Source: Pseudomonadota bacterium (GTDB lineage: Bacteria > Bdellovibrionota_B > Oligoflexia > Oligoflexales > JAPPIL01). From it: DNA of 7,021 nt. The DNA lies in NCBI GenBank assembly GCA_028877195.1, contig JAPPIL010000153.1, positions 1 to 7,021 on the forward strand. The letters are read 5' to 3'. Positions within the stretch are counted from its first letter, which is position 1; every line of letters begins with the position of its first letter. Below are positions 1-6,628 of this stretch, piece after piece. Below the pieces are notes generated by a model. The model saw only the letters and a program-made list of their open reading frames with translations, made no database searches and was not told where the DNA came from. Made by a program: the position numbers and the translations under genes.

Positions 1-96
1 CGAATAAAATTTTGTTTCCGACTCAAACCAGCATATGTCTTTAGACGATAGGGGGAAGAGCACGAGAAGGGGGAACGCCTTCTCGTATACAAAAAA
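1..96 (-). repeat. Repeat element copy 1, truncated by the window edge
   Basis: Read leftward from the end of the lipoprotein gene, this element contains a T6 run, a hairpin (62-86), a C-rich stretch, a short GTC...GAC dyad, then ACATATGCTGGTTT and GAGTCGGAAA. The sequence 1-55 matches the reverse complement of 6656-6710 at 54 of 55 positions, the only difference being at 42. The 19-nt block at 20-38 is found exactly at 6936-6954. The palindromic half that should follow lies outside the window to the left. The element begins immediately after the stop codon of the neighbouring leftward gene. It is a dispersed intergenic repeat of unknown function. Confidence 0.85.
62..86 (-). repeat. Hairpin of repeat copy 1
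   Basis: ACGAGAAGG (62-70) pairs perfectly with CCTTCTCGT (78-86) across a 7-nt loop. In the direction of lipoprotein-gene transcription the T6 run (complement of A 91-96) comes before the stem and not after it, so this is not a standard intrinsic terminator. Copy 2 has a hairpin of different sequence at the same position (6629-6650). It may still stabilise or end the 3' end of the transcript. Confidence 0.75.
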
Positions 97-101
97 GCCA
101 C

Positions 102-842
102 CTACCTCTTCAACTCATCTTTGATATGGTCGCAACCACCGTTGTAATCAGGGTCTATGTCGCGAATACGTTCAGTCAGTTTGCTCATCTTCCTGTTAGT
201 TACTTGCCAGCGTTCTTTATCCGATAAAGCTGACTTCAGACGGCCACTACGATGCTGATGTTCAACGATTGGCGCTAGAGCAACATTCCCCGTCGGGTTA
301 AGGAGCAAGGTTCGAGCCGCGATCGGTGCCGCCTTCTCACCCTCCATATTCCCCCTGATGATGAAGTAACCCATACCACCGAAAGCCGCTACCGAAGCAC
401 CGATGATAATTCCTCCAATGCCTCCTTTCAGTTTCTTAACCACTCCTGCGACATCATCGGCGGTCTCTGCCACATCTGCGGCTGCAACTTCCGTAACAAT
501 CTTAACAGCAGAGTGCATTGCTAGAGCACCACCACCAACAGCTGTGAGAATCAAGGCTGCAACCTGCTCGCCATAACCGAGAAAGCGCAGTTCATCCTGC
601 AGCTGCGAGTCGCTAACACTACCATCAACGGTGAGCAAACGCGGTTTCTCATCACCACTTGCCCCCAGTCGCGACTTCAGCATACAGACACCACGACCAT
701 CTTCACCCGCAACCGCAGTTATCGTTACACCGTTCTGTGCCTCAATATAACTAACCTGACTATCTTGCTGTCTGTGCATCGGCTTACAGCCAATACTCAC
801 AGCGCCAACCAACGTAATACCAAGCATAATTTGCCGCTTCAT
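102..842 (-). CDS. Probable lipoprotein with two hydrophobic segments, function unknown
   Basis: A 246-residue protein of no family I recognise. The ATG at 842 is chosen because AAGGAG lies six bases upstream (849-854); an in-frame TTG at 866 would place that site inside the gene. The N-terminus (about residues 1-18) is a short signal peptide ending S-I-G-C, so Cys19 could be lipidated, though Ser at -3 makes the lipobox imperfect. The mature part has two further cysteines (C53, C237), which could form a disulfide. Two Gly/Ala-rich hydrophobic stretches lie at about 94-110 and 140-163, the second long enough to span a membrane. The C-terminus is highly charged. The gene lies 130 bp downstream of the surface metallopeptidase gene on the same strand and may be co-transcribed. 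The most likely location is the envelope; no catalytic motif is visible. Confidence 0.75.
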   Translation of the reverse strand: MKRQIMLGITLVGAVSIGCKPMHRQQDSQVSYIEAQNGVTITAVAGEDGRGVCMLKSRLGASGDEKPRLLTVDGSVSDSQLQDELRFLGYGEQVAALILTAVGGGALAMHSAVKIVTEVAAADVAETADDVAGVVKKLKGGIGGIIIGASVAAFGGMGYFIIRGNMEGEKAAPIAARTLLLNPTGNVALAPIVEHQHRSGRLKSALSDKERWQVTNRKMSKLTERIRDIDPDYNGGCDHIKDELKR

Positions 843-848
843 GAATAA

Positions 849-854
849 CTCCTT
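849..854 (-). promoter_or_regulatory. Ribosome binding site that fixes the lipoprotein start
   Basis: On the minus strand AAGGAG is followed by six bases and ATG. This is the basis for starting the gene at 842 and not at the upstream TTG at 866. Confidence 0.85.
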
Positions 855-888
855 CAAATAGTTCAATCATCTACATGACTAGCTATCG

Positions 889-973
889 TTTTTTTTTTGG
901 TTTCTTTAAGAGTTTTTATTGATAAACTTGCTCATGCAGCAAAGTCCAGATACTCGACTCGTAAAGCAAAGTC
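889..973. other. Intergenic region with A10 tract and 9-bp direct repeat
   Basis: The spacer between the two leftward genes contains an uninterrupted run of ten T (889-898; A10 on the coding strand), 47-56 bases upstream of the lipoprotein ATG. The 9-mer AGCAAAGTC occurs twice, at 938-946 and 965-973, the second copy touching the stop codon of the upstream gene. I see no convincing -35/-10 pair and no terminator hairpin, so the two genes could be co-transcribed or the second could have a weak promoter using the A-tract as an UP-like element. Confidence 0.5.
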
Positions 974-3834
974 TAAAAATTAACCCCGATACCTGCGTTG
1001 GCAAATAACGCAACCGAGCGGTTGTCCACCCAACCAGTGCCGAGACCAAACCTTAAGTCCACACCTGAATTGTTGAATAGCAGGTCAGCACTGTAGCCAT
1101 GCGTAAAGATAAAGTCTTCCACTCGCAACGCATCACCGATACTCCATGCCCCACCGTAGTTGACAAACGCCGTGAGGTTGAGCCTATCGGCATAAAGTAT
1201 CCAGAATAGCTTGCCTATATCACGCCACACTGGGTAGACGAGGGCGGCACGCAGTTTGGCTTGCGCATCCCCATACCGAGAGGCGAGCGAGTTATGGCTG
1301 TATAGCAGCGGAACTTGTGCTGGCAGGAGGCTTGTGCCCATTTCTGCAAACCGCCCATCAAATGGATAATACACCTCACGCAAGTTGCGACTCTCACCGC
1401 CGATAGTGATGCTTGCTTCACTGCCGCCATGCAGTTGTATGCCAAGCAGAGGTAGGTGATACCGCAGGTCAAGATGAACGCCCGTGCGATTGTAATCAAA
1501 ATTTTTGTTCAACCAAAAAGGATGATACTTGTTCCAAATTTTAGCGATAACCTCATGACTACTATCACGGTAATAGCGATACGCTACCGCTGAACTTATA
1601 CTAACCTCAATCCCCTGCCCAACACGTTGCTGTGCCACTTGCCGAGATTCCAGCTGCGCGACACCCAACCCTAAAGACAACGATAACCCGCCGCGCATAT
1701 GATGAAACCGCAGTCCTGCAGTCATATTCAAGCCAACTGCATCAAGATAATTAACCTTATCTTCGACGATGCCATTAAACACCCTGTTCTTAAATAACCT
1801 AAACTGCAAATGTGGGAGGTAACGAGTGCTAGAAAAAGTTAAATCAGCACTTGGAGTGCCAGACTTGATACCGTAAGCAAGCTTCGCCACCACTGTCTCA
1901 TTCTGCAAAATTCCCATCAATGGCACAGATATGATACCTAGCTGCCAATCTTGCGGAGTCGCGATCGGGAAGACAAACAATGGTCGCCCCCCCCAGTGAA
2001 CTTTATGTGGTTGTAAATCAAGCGTCGAGTCGGTGGTTGAGCTGCTCACAGCGGTTCGCACAACATCAGGACGTTCAAAACTATGCAATGCCTGCGTCAG
2101 AGTCGTGTTTGGTTTGCCGATGGCATAATCAAGTGGCGAGTTCTCTCTGCTAAAGTGTTGGCAACTCTCGGTTGCTTGAGCGATTTCATCAACAGTGGGT
2201 ATAGCTAAAGTATTGCCGCTCGTATGGTAGAGAGCTAACACCAGTCGGTCAGCGTGTGAAAAAACACCAGTAATGTGATTAGCAAACCGTAGCTTGCGCA
2301 CGCAGCGCATAGCTTTGTTCACTTCCACCACCGTGCGATAATCATATTCCAACAACATCACCATCATCTTGCCACCAACAAAGGCAACCTGCTCTGGCTT
2401 ACTAACGTAACGCCAACGATGCCGCCGCATCCCCTCAGCAGGCTGCCAAGACAGCAGTTGATAGCTGTCGCCATGCACGGTGTTCGTTTGGCGGCGAAGC
2501 CATATTCTATCCTCCCGTTTATCAAACCCAAGCACAGCCAATGAACGCGGATACTGCTCGCTAATCAAACAGCGCTTATCATGCCACTCCCCCTTAACGT
2601 AGTAGCATAACCGTGTCGTTCCTAACTCATGCTCAAGGAACATGATGCGATTGCCAGCGACAGCAAACATTTTTTTGATAATTATACTGCCTATCTGTAA
2701 CTCTTCTTGTTGCTTGTTCGCACCATTAGCGATAAGCTTGCTTGCAATGATACCTGTGCGAATGTTCTTCTCATAACGCAGAAACAAGTCCGTGCCGACT
2801 TGGGGACTGAAGATAGCATGGTCAGACGCAACCGCTTCACCTGTATCTTCCACTGCTGTCGCTCTGTTGTTTGCAAACCGTATCTTTGACAGCGATACTT
2901 CCCCTGCTTTACTGCTCAAGGTATGGAGCTTGTTATCACGAGCCTGCATATAATCTAAAACCCCGAACAGTACCTCACCACCCTTACTCGGCAAAAATAC
3001 CCCCCGTCGCTGTTGCCAATATGCTTTTGCACTATCCTTATACTGCTGATAAAGGCTGCGACCATCAAAACCAGTATGCTCCCGCAACGCCCGATCAAAC
3101 GGCAGTTCACTAGCAAAGGGCACGAGTGTTAATGGCCAGTGCCATGGCATGGATTTGCGATAAAAAGATTTAATCAGAGCAGGCAGCCCCCCTTTATCCT
3201 GTAACTTTTTGAGGACGAAAAGAGCAAAGCTACTAGCGACTGGATAACCATGCTGTGCCTGTTCTATACCTGCATACAAGTAATGCAACCGATCGTAGGA
3301 GACAAATGAATCCGACCAAGCATGGTGGCGTTCAATACCTTTGATATTGGACGAACCAAGCGATTGCGTCAACGCTTCCGCTAAACCCTCTAACCACCAT
3401 GACGGATGCCACGGCAAATGTAGAACCGCACCCGCAGCACCAAAAATATTGTGAAAATGTTGATAGTTCAGCATATGCACATACTCGTGCCAAGCCAAGC
3501 CCCTTGTCCCCATGCCGAGCGATTGCAGTTCAATGACATCAGCGATAAAATTCGCAAAAGAAGGGTTGTAAGTTACGGCTGAAGTGATTACTGCCAGAGG
3601 CTTTTGACGCTCAACCCCCAACCAACCCTCAAGGATAGGTCTTGCCTTCACCAATGCCTGCAGCATAAACCTCGCCTCGTCTTCGGTGCGGGCATCATAA
3701 TAAAATCTAAAGTGCGGATGGGTAAGCTGTTCGTATTGAAGTCTGTCTTGATGAATGCCAAAACCTAGCGGTAATGCTTTAACCTTACCGCTAACTAACA
3801 GCATGGCTACGATTAAAGCATATCTAAAATTCAT
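973..3834 (-). CDS. Outer-membrane protein with N-terminal zinc metallopeptidase domain and C-terminal beta-barrel
   Basis: A 953-residue protein. Residues 1-20 form a Sec signal peptide, with likely cleavage after V-K-A. Residues about 35-270 resemble the peptidase MA-like/gluzincin fold: HEYVH (116-120) supplies two zinc-binding histidines and the catalytic Glu117, and Glu149 in the WWLEGLAE segment fits the third ligand, as in the NEG motif of M1-type enzymes. Residues about 280-600 are beta-rich and compatible with a degenerate TolB/PD40-like propeller. Residues about 610-953 alternate like barrel strands, include a segment around 864-897 typical of D15/surface-antigen barrels, and end in aromatic Phe. 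Deltaproteobacteria and relatives have proteins that combine these three parts. Catalytic residues are intact, so an active protease facing the periplasm is likely; its substrate is unknown. ATG at 3834 follows a GGGAGGGG site with short spacing. A run of eight G in the coding strand (1987-1994) sits just before the barrel. Confidence 0.8.
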   Translation of the reverse strand: MNFRYALIVAMLLVSGKVKALPLGFGIHQDRLQYEQLTHPHFRFYYDARTEDEARFMLQALVKARPILEGWLGVERQKPLAVITSAVTYNPSFANFIADVIELQSLGMGTRGLAWHEYVHMLNYQHFHNIFGAAGAVLHLPWHPSWWLEGLAEALTQSLGSSNIKGIERHHAWSDSFVSYDRLHYLYAGIEQAQHGYPVASSFALFVLKKLQDKGGLPALIKSFYRKSMPWHWPLTLVPFASELPFDRALREHTGFDGRSLYQQYKDSAKAYWQQRRGVFLPSKGGEVLFGVLDYMQARDNKLHTLSSKAGEVSLSKIRFANNRATAVEDTGEAVASDHAIFSPQVGTDLFLRYEKNIRTGIIASKLIANGANKQQEELQIGSIIIKKMFAVAGNRIMFLEHELGTTRLCYYVKGEWHDKRCLISEQYPRSLAVLGFDKREDRIWLRRQTNTVHGDSYQLLSWQPAEGMRRHRWRYVSKPEQVAFVGGKMMVMLLEYDYRTVVEVNKAMRCVRKLRFANHITGVFSHADRLVLALYHTSGNTLAIPTVDEIAQATESCQHFSRENSPLDYAIGKPNTTLTQALHSFERPDVVRTAVSSSTTDSTLDLQPHKVHWGGRPLFVFPIATPQDWQLGIISVPLMGILQNETVVAKLAYGIKSGTPSADLTFSSTRYLPHLQFRLFKNRVFNGIVEDKVNYLDAVGLNMTAGLRFHHMRGGLSLSLGLGVAQLESRQVAQQRVGQGIEVSISSAVAYRYYRDSSHEVIAKIWNKYHPFWLNKNFDYNRTGVHLDLRYHLPLLGIQLHGGSEASITIGGESRNLREVYYPFDGRFAEMGTSLLPAQVPLLYSHNSLASRYGDAQAKLRAALVYPVWRDIGKLFWILYADRLNLTAFVNYGGAWSIGDALRVEDFIFTHGYSADLLFNNSGVDLRFGLGTGWVDNRSVALFANAGIGVNF

Positions 3835-3861
3835 ACCCCTCCCACTGGCAACGTCAGCATC

Positions 3862-3870
3862 TGCTATAAT
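3862..3870 (+). promoter_or_regulatory. Extended -10 promoter for the rightward two-gene unit
   Basis: TG-N-TATAAT (TG 3862-3863, TATAAT 3865-3870) is a perfect extended -10 element, placing the start of transcription near 3877 and a leader of about 26 nt before the ATG at 3903. There is no good -35, which is usual for extended -10 promoters. The core ATAATTAT is itself symmetric and gives GATAAT on the other strand, so the divergent metallopeptidase gene may start from the same spot, but this is less certain. Confidence 0.65.
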
Positions 3871-3886
3871 TATCTACGTGTTCAAC

Positions 3887-3898
3887 ATGTCAGGACAT
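3887..3898. promoter_or_regulatory. Short dyad overlapping the ribosome binding site of the sigma-like gene
   Basis: ATGTC-AG-GACAT is a perfect 5+5 inverted repeat whose centre contains the AGGA (3892-3895) that serves as ribosome binding site seven bases before the ATG at 3903. It could be a small operator for autoregulation. At this length it could also be chance. Confidence 0.35.
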
Positions 3899-3902
3899 CA
3901 GT

Positions 3903-5042
3903 ATGGCACACCCAAAAGAAGATGATAACAATTTCTTTTTCAATACTTTCATGCCGTTAGCGCTACAGGCATTGCGTTTTAATTATTTCATAACCACCAA
4001 CAAGGCATTGTCATTCTCAACTTTGTTCAAGGTCATTGAAGAATTCTATGATGAAATAAAAAACAGCAACGATGATGATGAACGCCTCAAACTGTTGTTG
4101 AGCAATTGTTTGAAAAATATTGGCACATCACCCAAAGCCGTCAAACAAGCGCATGTTAATAAGCTTCAAAAAGCATTGAGCACCATATCTTTTGATGAAC
4201 GGGTGATTATTGGGGCAGTGGATTGCCTTGGTTTAGAGGGTAACGATGTCAACGCCATCATGGATAATAAACTTCAAAATAAAGGTTCTTTTGAGAAGAA
4301 TTTAGATAAAATTCAAAACAAATTACTAAAAAAGCTAAAAAACAAAGACTATGCCGATGCTCGCAAGGAGTTGAACGATTATTTTTCTCGCACCCAGATG
4401 CAAACAGAGCATGCGCAGAAGATACAAAATTTAATCTTGCCTGCTTACGATGTTCAGATTGATACCAGCAAGACGATGCATGCCGCCGAGAAACAGCTTC
4501 TCGGCCAGCGCTTGATTAAGTTTGGTGTATTGGGGTTAGCGGTTATCGGTGTCGCGCTAGCTCTGCTGATGCGAGCAACAGAAGGTGATGCGACTGCTAA
4601 AATTATCACGGCCTTGAGTTATGAGACCACTGCTGTTGAGAGTGATCCTGACCGTTTGGATTTTCCGACTGGTAAGTTCTCGGAGGTGCGGTCTTACTTT
4701 GCTGATAACCGCAATCTCAACATTCAACCCGCGTTGCTGCGGGCAACTTCAGGCTGGTCGCCTACCAGTGCGGGTATCATAGACTATGATTTTGCCCAGA
4801 TTGCGGTGAGTAGATACCGTCGTCAAGAAAACACACTGTATCTTTACTCTTTTAGGGGCGACATCAATGCCCTTGCTGCGGAGAGAATAGAATATGATGA
4901 TTTTTCCTACATGCCTTACTCATCACCAGACCTGAACATGATAGTATGGGAGAGTGAGGCTGATGCCAAAATAATTTCGGTGCTTGCTTCAAGAATCAGC
5001 GGTGATGAACTGGTAAACTTGGCTAATAAGCACATTGATTGA
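3903..5042 (+). CDS. Membrane-anchored protein with ECF sigma-like N-terminus and anti-sigma-like periplasmic domain
   Basis: A 379-residue protein. The N-terminal ~200 residues are cytoplasmic and helical. Residues 88-145 follow the pattern of ECF sigma region 4: ALSTISFDER (91-100) matches the usual AL..LP..ER start, GLEGNDVNAIM (110-120) the HTH first helix, and GSFEKNLDKIQNKL (128-141) the recognition helix. Residues about 13-74 have a spacing reminiscent of region 2, with FKVIEEFYDEI (42-52) and RLKLLLSNCLKNI (61-73), but this match is weaker. One membrane helix spans about 204-223. The periplasmic part (about 230-379) resembles the C-terminal domain of transmembrane anti-sigma factors, ending in a MIVWES...SVLASRISGDELVNLA pattern. 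No zinc-binding HXXXCXXC anti-sigma motif is present. The gene is followed after 26 bp by the small secreted protein gene and is divergent from the surface protease. A role in signal-dependent transcription control is inferred from motif resemblance only; the sigma-like part may be degenerate and act as an adaptor. Confidence 0.6.
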   Translation: MAHPKEDDNNFFFNTFMPLALQALRFNYFITTNKALSFSTLFKVIEEFYDEIKNSNDDDERLKLLLSNCLKNIGTSPKAVKQAHVNKLQKALSTISFDERVIIGAVDCLGLEGNDVNAIMDNKLQNKGSFEKNLDKIQNKLLKKLKNKDYADARKELNDYFSRTQMQTEHAQKIQNLILPAYDVQIDTSKTMHAAEKQLLGQRLIKFGVLGLAVIGVALALLMRATEGDATAKIITALSYETTAVESDPDRLDFPTGKFSEVRSYFADNRNLNIQPALLRATSGWSPTSAGIIDYDFAQIAVSRYRRQENTLYLYSFRGDINALAAERIEYDDFSYMPYSSPDLNMIVWESEADAKIISVLASRISGDELVNLANKHID

Positions 5043-5068
5043 TGTTCAGGTGAATTGGAGGACTAGCG

Positions 5069-5446
5069 ATGCGTTATCTGTCTGTTAAGTTAGTGTTGAT
5101 TATATCTGCCCTTCACCTGTTAGCGTTGCAGCCTGTTAGTCCCAAGGCCGTTCGGATCATCGCTGGTTGCTTCACTGTCAACACCAAGCGTATTTGTCCA
5201 CCAGAGATCAAACAACTGGTCATGCACGATGATGTATTTATCCTCTCTAATGGCCGTGCTGACCGTATCCAGTGCCAAACACATCAACATTCGCAAGTGC
5301 CTGGGCATGCCACACACTGTATTGGTCAACCTGGCGGCCATCAGCAAGTTGTGCCACCTAGTGTCCCTGGTGTGTATACCAATCCCGGAGTCGGACAGAA
5401 CCCAGTCGGTGGCACACCAGGTGTTGGGACGATAGAAGTTCCCTAA
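5069..5446 (+). CDS. Small secreted protein with four cysteines, several histidines and a Pro/Gly-rich tail
   Basis: A 125-residue protein of no recognised family. Residues 1-27 form a signal peptide, with possible cleavage after S-P-K-A, so the product is exported. The mature part has C34, C43, C69 and C84, which could form two disulfides, and histidines at 53, 72, 74, 80, 83 and 91. From residue 85 on it is low-complexity, rich in Pro, Gly and Val, with PGV recurring at 100-102, 106-108 and 117-119. GGAGG (5057-5061) seven bases before the ATG is an excellent ribosome binding site. It follows the sigma-like membrane protein gene by 26 bp on the same strand and is almost certainly co-transcribed with it. 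It could be the ligand or effector of that protein, but nothing in the sequence proves this. Its stop codon lies inside a small palindrome shared with the convergent gene. Confidence 0.65.
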   Translation: MRYLSVKLVLIISALHLLALQPVSPKAVRIIAGCFTVNTKRICPPEIKQLVMHDDVFILSNGRADRIQCQTHQHSQVPGHATHCIGQPGGHQQVVPPSVPGVYTNPGVGQNPVGGTPGVGTIEVP

Positions 5447-5457
5447 CAACCGTTAGG
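5442..5457. terminator. Small palindrome containing both convergent stop codons
   Basis: CCTAAC-AACC-GTTAGG forms a 6-bp stem with a 4-nt loop. The rightward TAA (5444-5446) and the leftward stop (5453-5455) occupy symmetric positions in the two arms, with only six bases between the genes. It could act as a weak two-way 3' structure, but no U-tract follows on either strand, so intrinsic termination is doubtful. Confidence 0.4.
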
Positions 5458-6343
5458 AGGTGCTTAACAGCAGTTCCTTGAGACAACGGTTCATGAAGTT
5501 TTTAGATACCCAGAATGATTCTGACAGTTGTGAGACTATATCTTTCGCAACATCAACGCTCTGCAGCTCCTTACGCACCAACATTGCAGGTATGAGTAGC
5601 TTGGCGGCGAAGATATTGCTCGTTACGTCAAGGGCATGGTCGGCATACTTGTCAAAGTCCTTGTTACTGAAGCGTTCAACACCAAGAAAATGCTGTGCCA
5701 TCGCTCTAGCGATACGGTAACGCATGTAAGGCTGCACCTCGGTGCCTGCTTTAAAGGTAATGGTCGTGTTACCACCCTCTTGCTTGACCTGCACGATGTC
5801 ATCATCGTTGTCATAATTTGCATCGCCCACCAAACGCAATTCGGGGTAGTTTGCCGCAACCTCTGGCAAATATAGCGGCGCTTCAGTTAAATTTATCTTT
5901 TGATGAATATCAGAAACTATTCGTTCTATTTCAGACACATTGGGATTGAAGAAAAGCTTAAATTCTGTTTCGTTATTCTTATCCCAAGCCGCGGCGTGGC
6001 GGCGATAGTAGTCCTTCTTGGCGGAATCCAATACCCCAGAGCTGATATTGAACATGCCATAACCGTGATATTCGTTAAACGCTTCCCGATAATCAAGATC
6101 GCCCGAAGCAATATCAACGATTAACTTCTCGTCCACTCCAAGATGGTTGGCGATAGTCTTAACCGCTTGAATGGAGCGAATGTTTTTCTTGCCGTTCTTC
6201 CAATGACTACAGTCGGCAGGGTCAAAGCCAAGAATTTGACCGACATCTTGATCGATTACCCTGATGCCACCGAACTTGTGGTCTAACACGAGACGACAGA
6301 ATTGAAACAAACCTGCTGAACTGGGATACTTGGAACTTGTCAT
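5453..6343 (-). CDS. XRE-family regulator with catalytically dead ImmA/IrrE-type domain
   Basis: A 296-residue protein. Residues about 29-80 form an XRE/Cro-type helix-turn-helix (DVGQILGF then SHWKNGKKNI and AVKTIANHLGV). Residues about 155-290 follow the ImmA/IrrE metallopeptidase scaffold (COG2856): RYRIARAMAQHFLG (208-221) aligns with RF..AHELGH..L, IFAAKLLIP (244-252) with the FA..LLMP motif, and the C-terminal SESFWVSKNFMNRCLKEL with the f.VS..a...RL..L motif. HEXXH is replaced by R213-A-M-A-Q217, and the downstream Glu ligand by Thr or Asp in ALDVTSN, so metal binding is almost certainly lost. ImmA/IrrE proteins with an HTH normally cleave or antagonise repressors; here the domain may only sense or bind. 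ATG 6343 lacks a close ribosome binding site: GGGAGGG lies 16 bases upstream, better spaced for an ATT nine bases before the ATG. No other ATG, GTG or TTG precedes it in frame before the upstream stop. Confidence 0.75.
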   Translation of the reverse strand: MTSSKYPSSAGLFQFCRLVLDHKFGGIRVIDQDVGQILGFDPADCSHWKNGKKNIRSIQAVKTIANHLGVDEKLIVDIASGDLDYREAFNEYHGYGMFNISSGVLDSAKKDYYRRHAAAWDKNNETEFKLFFNPNVSEIERIVSDIHQKINLTEAPLYLPEVAANYPELRLVGDANYDNDDDIVQVKQEGGNTTITFKAGTEVQPYMRYRIARAMAQHFLGVERFSNKDFDKYADHALDVTSNIFAAKLLIPAMLVRKELQSVDVAKDIVSQLSESFWVSKNFMNRCLKELLLSTS

Positions 6344-6432
6344 GCTTCTAATTGTTGCACCCTCCCCAGATTATGAATCACAAGCAAGTGTTGCGAACTC
6401 ACAACTGAAAAAACAAATTTAAGAAATTAAGT

Positions 6433-6452
6433 CCTGTCAACTAGTTAACAGG
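6433..6452. promoter_or_regulatory. 20-bp dyad, candidate operator for the XRE regulator
   Basis: CCTGTCAACTAGTTAACAGG is symmetric at 9 of 10 pairs; only 6438/6447 fail. A further half-site CTTGTCAAC lies at 6463-6471, and its TGTCAA core also occurs at 6435-6440 and, on the minus strand, at 6500-6505. Read on the minus strand, 6470-6465 is a perfect TTGACA; 17 bp further is a poor -10 (TAACTA) inside the dyad, so a protein bound here would cover the promoter of the leftward regulator gene. Autoregulation by the adjacent HTH protein is the simplest inference. Confidence 0.5.
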
Positions 6453-6499
6453 GGGCACAGCACTTGTCAACCGACGTTTTGTTTTAAACTAATCATTGC

Positions 6500-6529
6500 T
6501 TGACACTCGCTAGGTGTTTTGACTACGAG
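6500..6529 (+). promoter_or_regulatory. Probable tRNA promoter
   Basis: A consensus -35 TTGACA (6500-6505) is followed after 18 bp by TACGAG (6524-6529), a poor -10, placing transcription start a few bases before the mature tRNA at 6542. The -35 is convincing and the -10 is not. Confidence 0.45.
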
Positions 6530-6541
6530 GTGGTGTAATGC

Positions 6542-6614
6542 GGGCCTATAGCTCAATGGTTAGAGCACTCGGCTCATAACCGAGTGGTTCAAGGTTCAAG
6601 TCCTTGTGGGCCCA
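6542..6614 (+). tRNA. tRNA with anticodon CAU, probably tRNA-Ile2 (AUA-reading after lysidine modification)
   Basis: A full 73-nt cloverleaf: acceptor GGGCCTA/TGGGCCC, D-stem GCTC/GAGC, anticodon stem CTCGG/CCGAG with loop CTCATAA (anticodon CAT at 6575-6577), T-stem CAAGG/CCTTG with loop TTCAAGT, discriminator A. CCA is not encoded. The paired G1-C72 excludes initiator tRNA. The pairs C4-G69 and C5-G68 are those known to favour TilS recognition of E. coli tRNA-Ile2, and the body resembles that tRNA more than elongator tRNA-Met. The Ile2 versus Met choice remains an inference. Its 3' end is followed within eight bases by the T6 run of repeat copy 2. Confidence 0.95.
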
Positions 6615-6628
6615 TCTTGATATTTTTT

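Noticed and set aside
62..96. Intrinsic terminator of the lipoprotein gene
   Set aside because: The T6 run precedes the stem in the direction of transcription, and the stem is followed by a C-rich stretch without a U-tract.
842..866. Upstream TTG start of the lipoprotein
   Set aside because: It would put charged residues and the ribosome binding site of the ATG inside the coding region and spoil the signal peptide.
5366..5421. Inverted repeat CCTGGTGTG/CACACCAGG in the tail of the small secreted protein gene
   Set aside because: The 9-bp arms are perfect, but the 38-nt loop and the repeated Pro-Gly/Val codons explain it as coding low complexity.
5120..5449. Leftward 109-codon ORF opposite the small secreted protein gene
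   Set aside because: It has no good ribosome binding site, its composition looks like an antisense shadow, and the rightward frame has a signal peptide and a perfect Shine-Dalgarno site.
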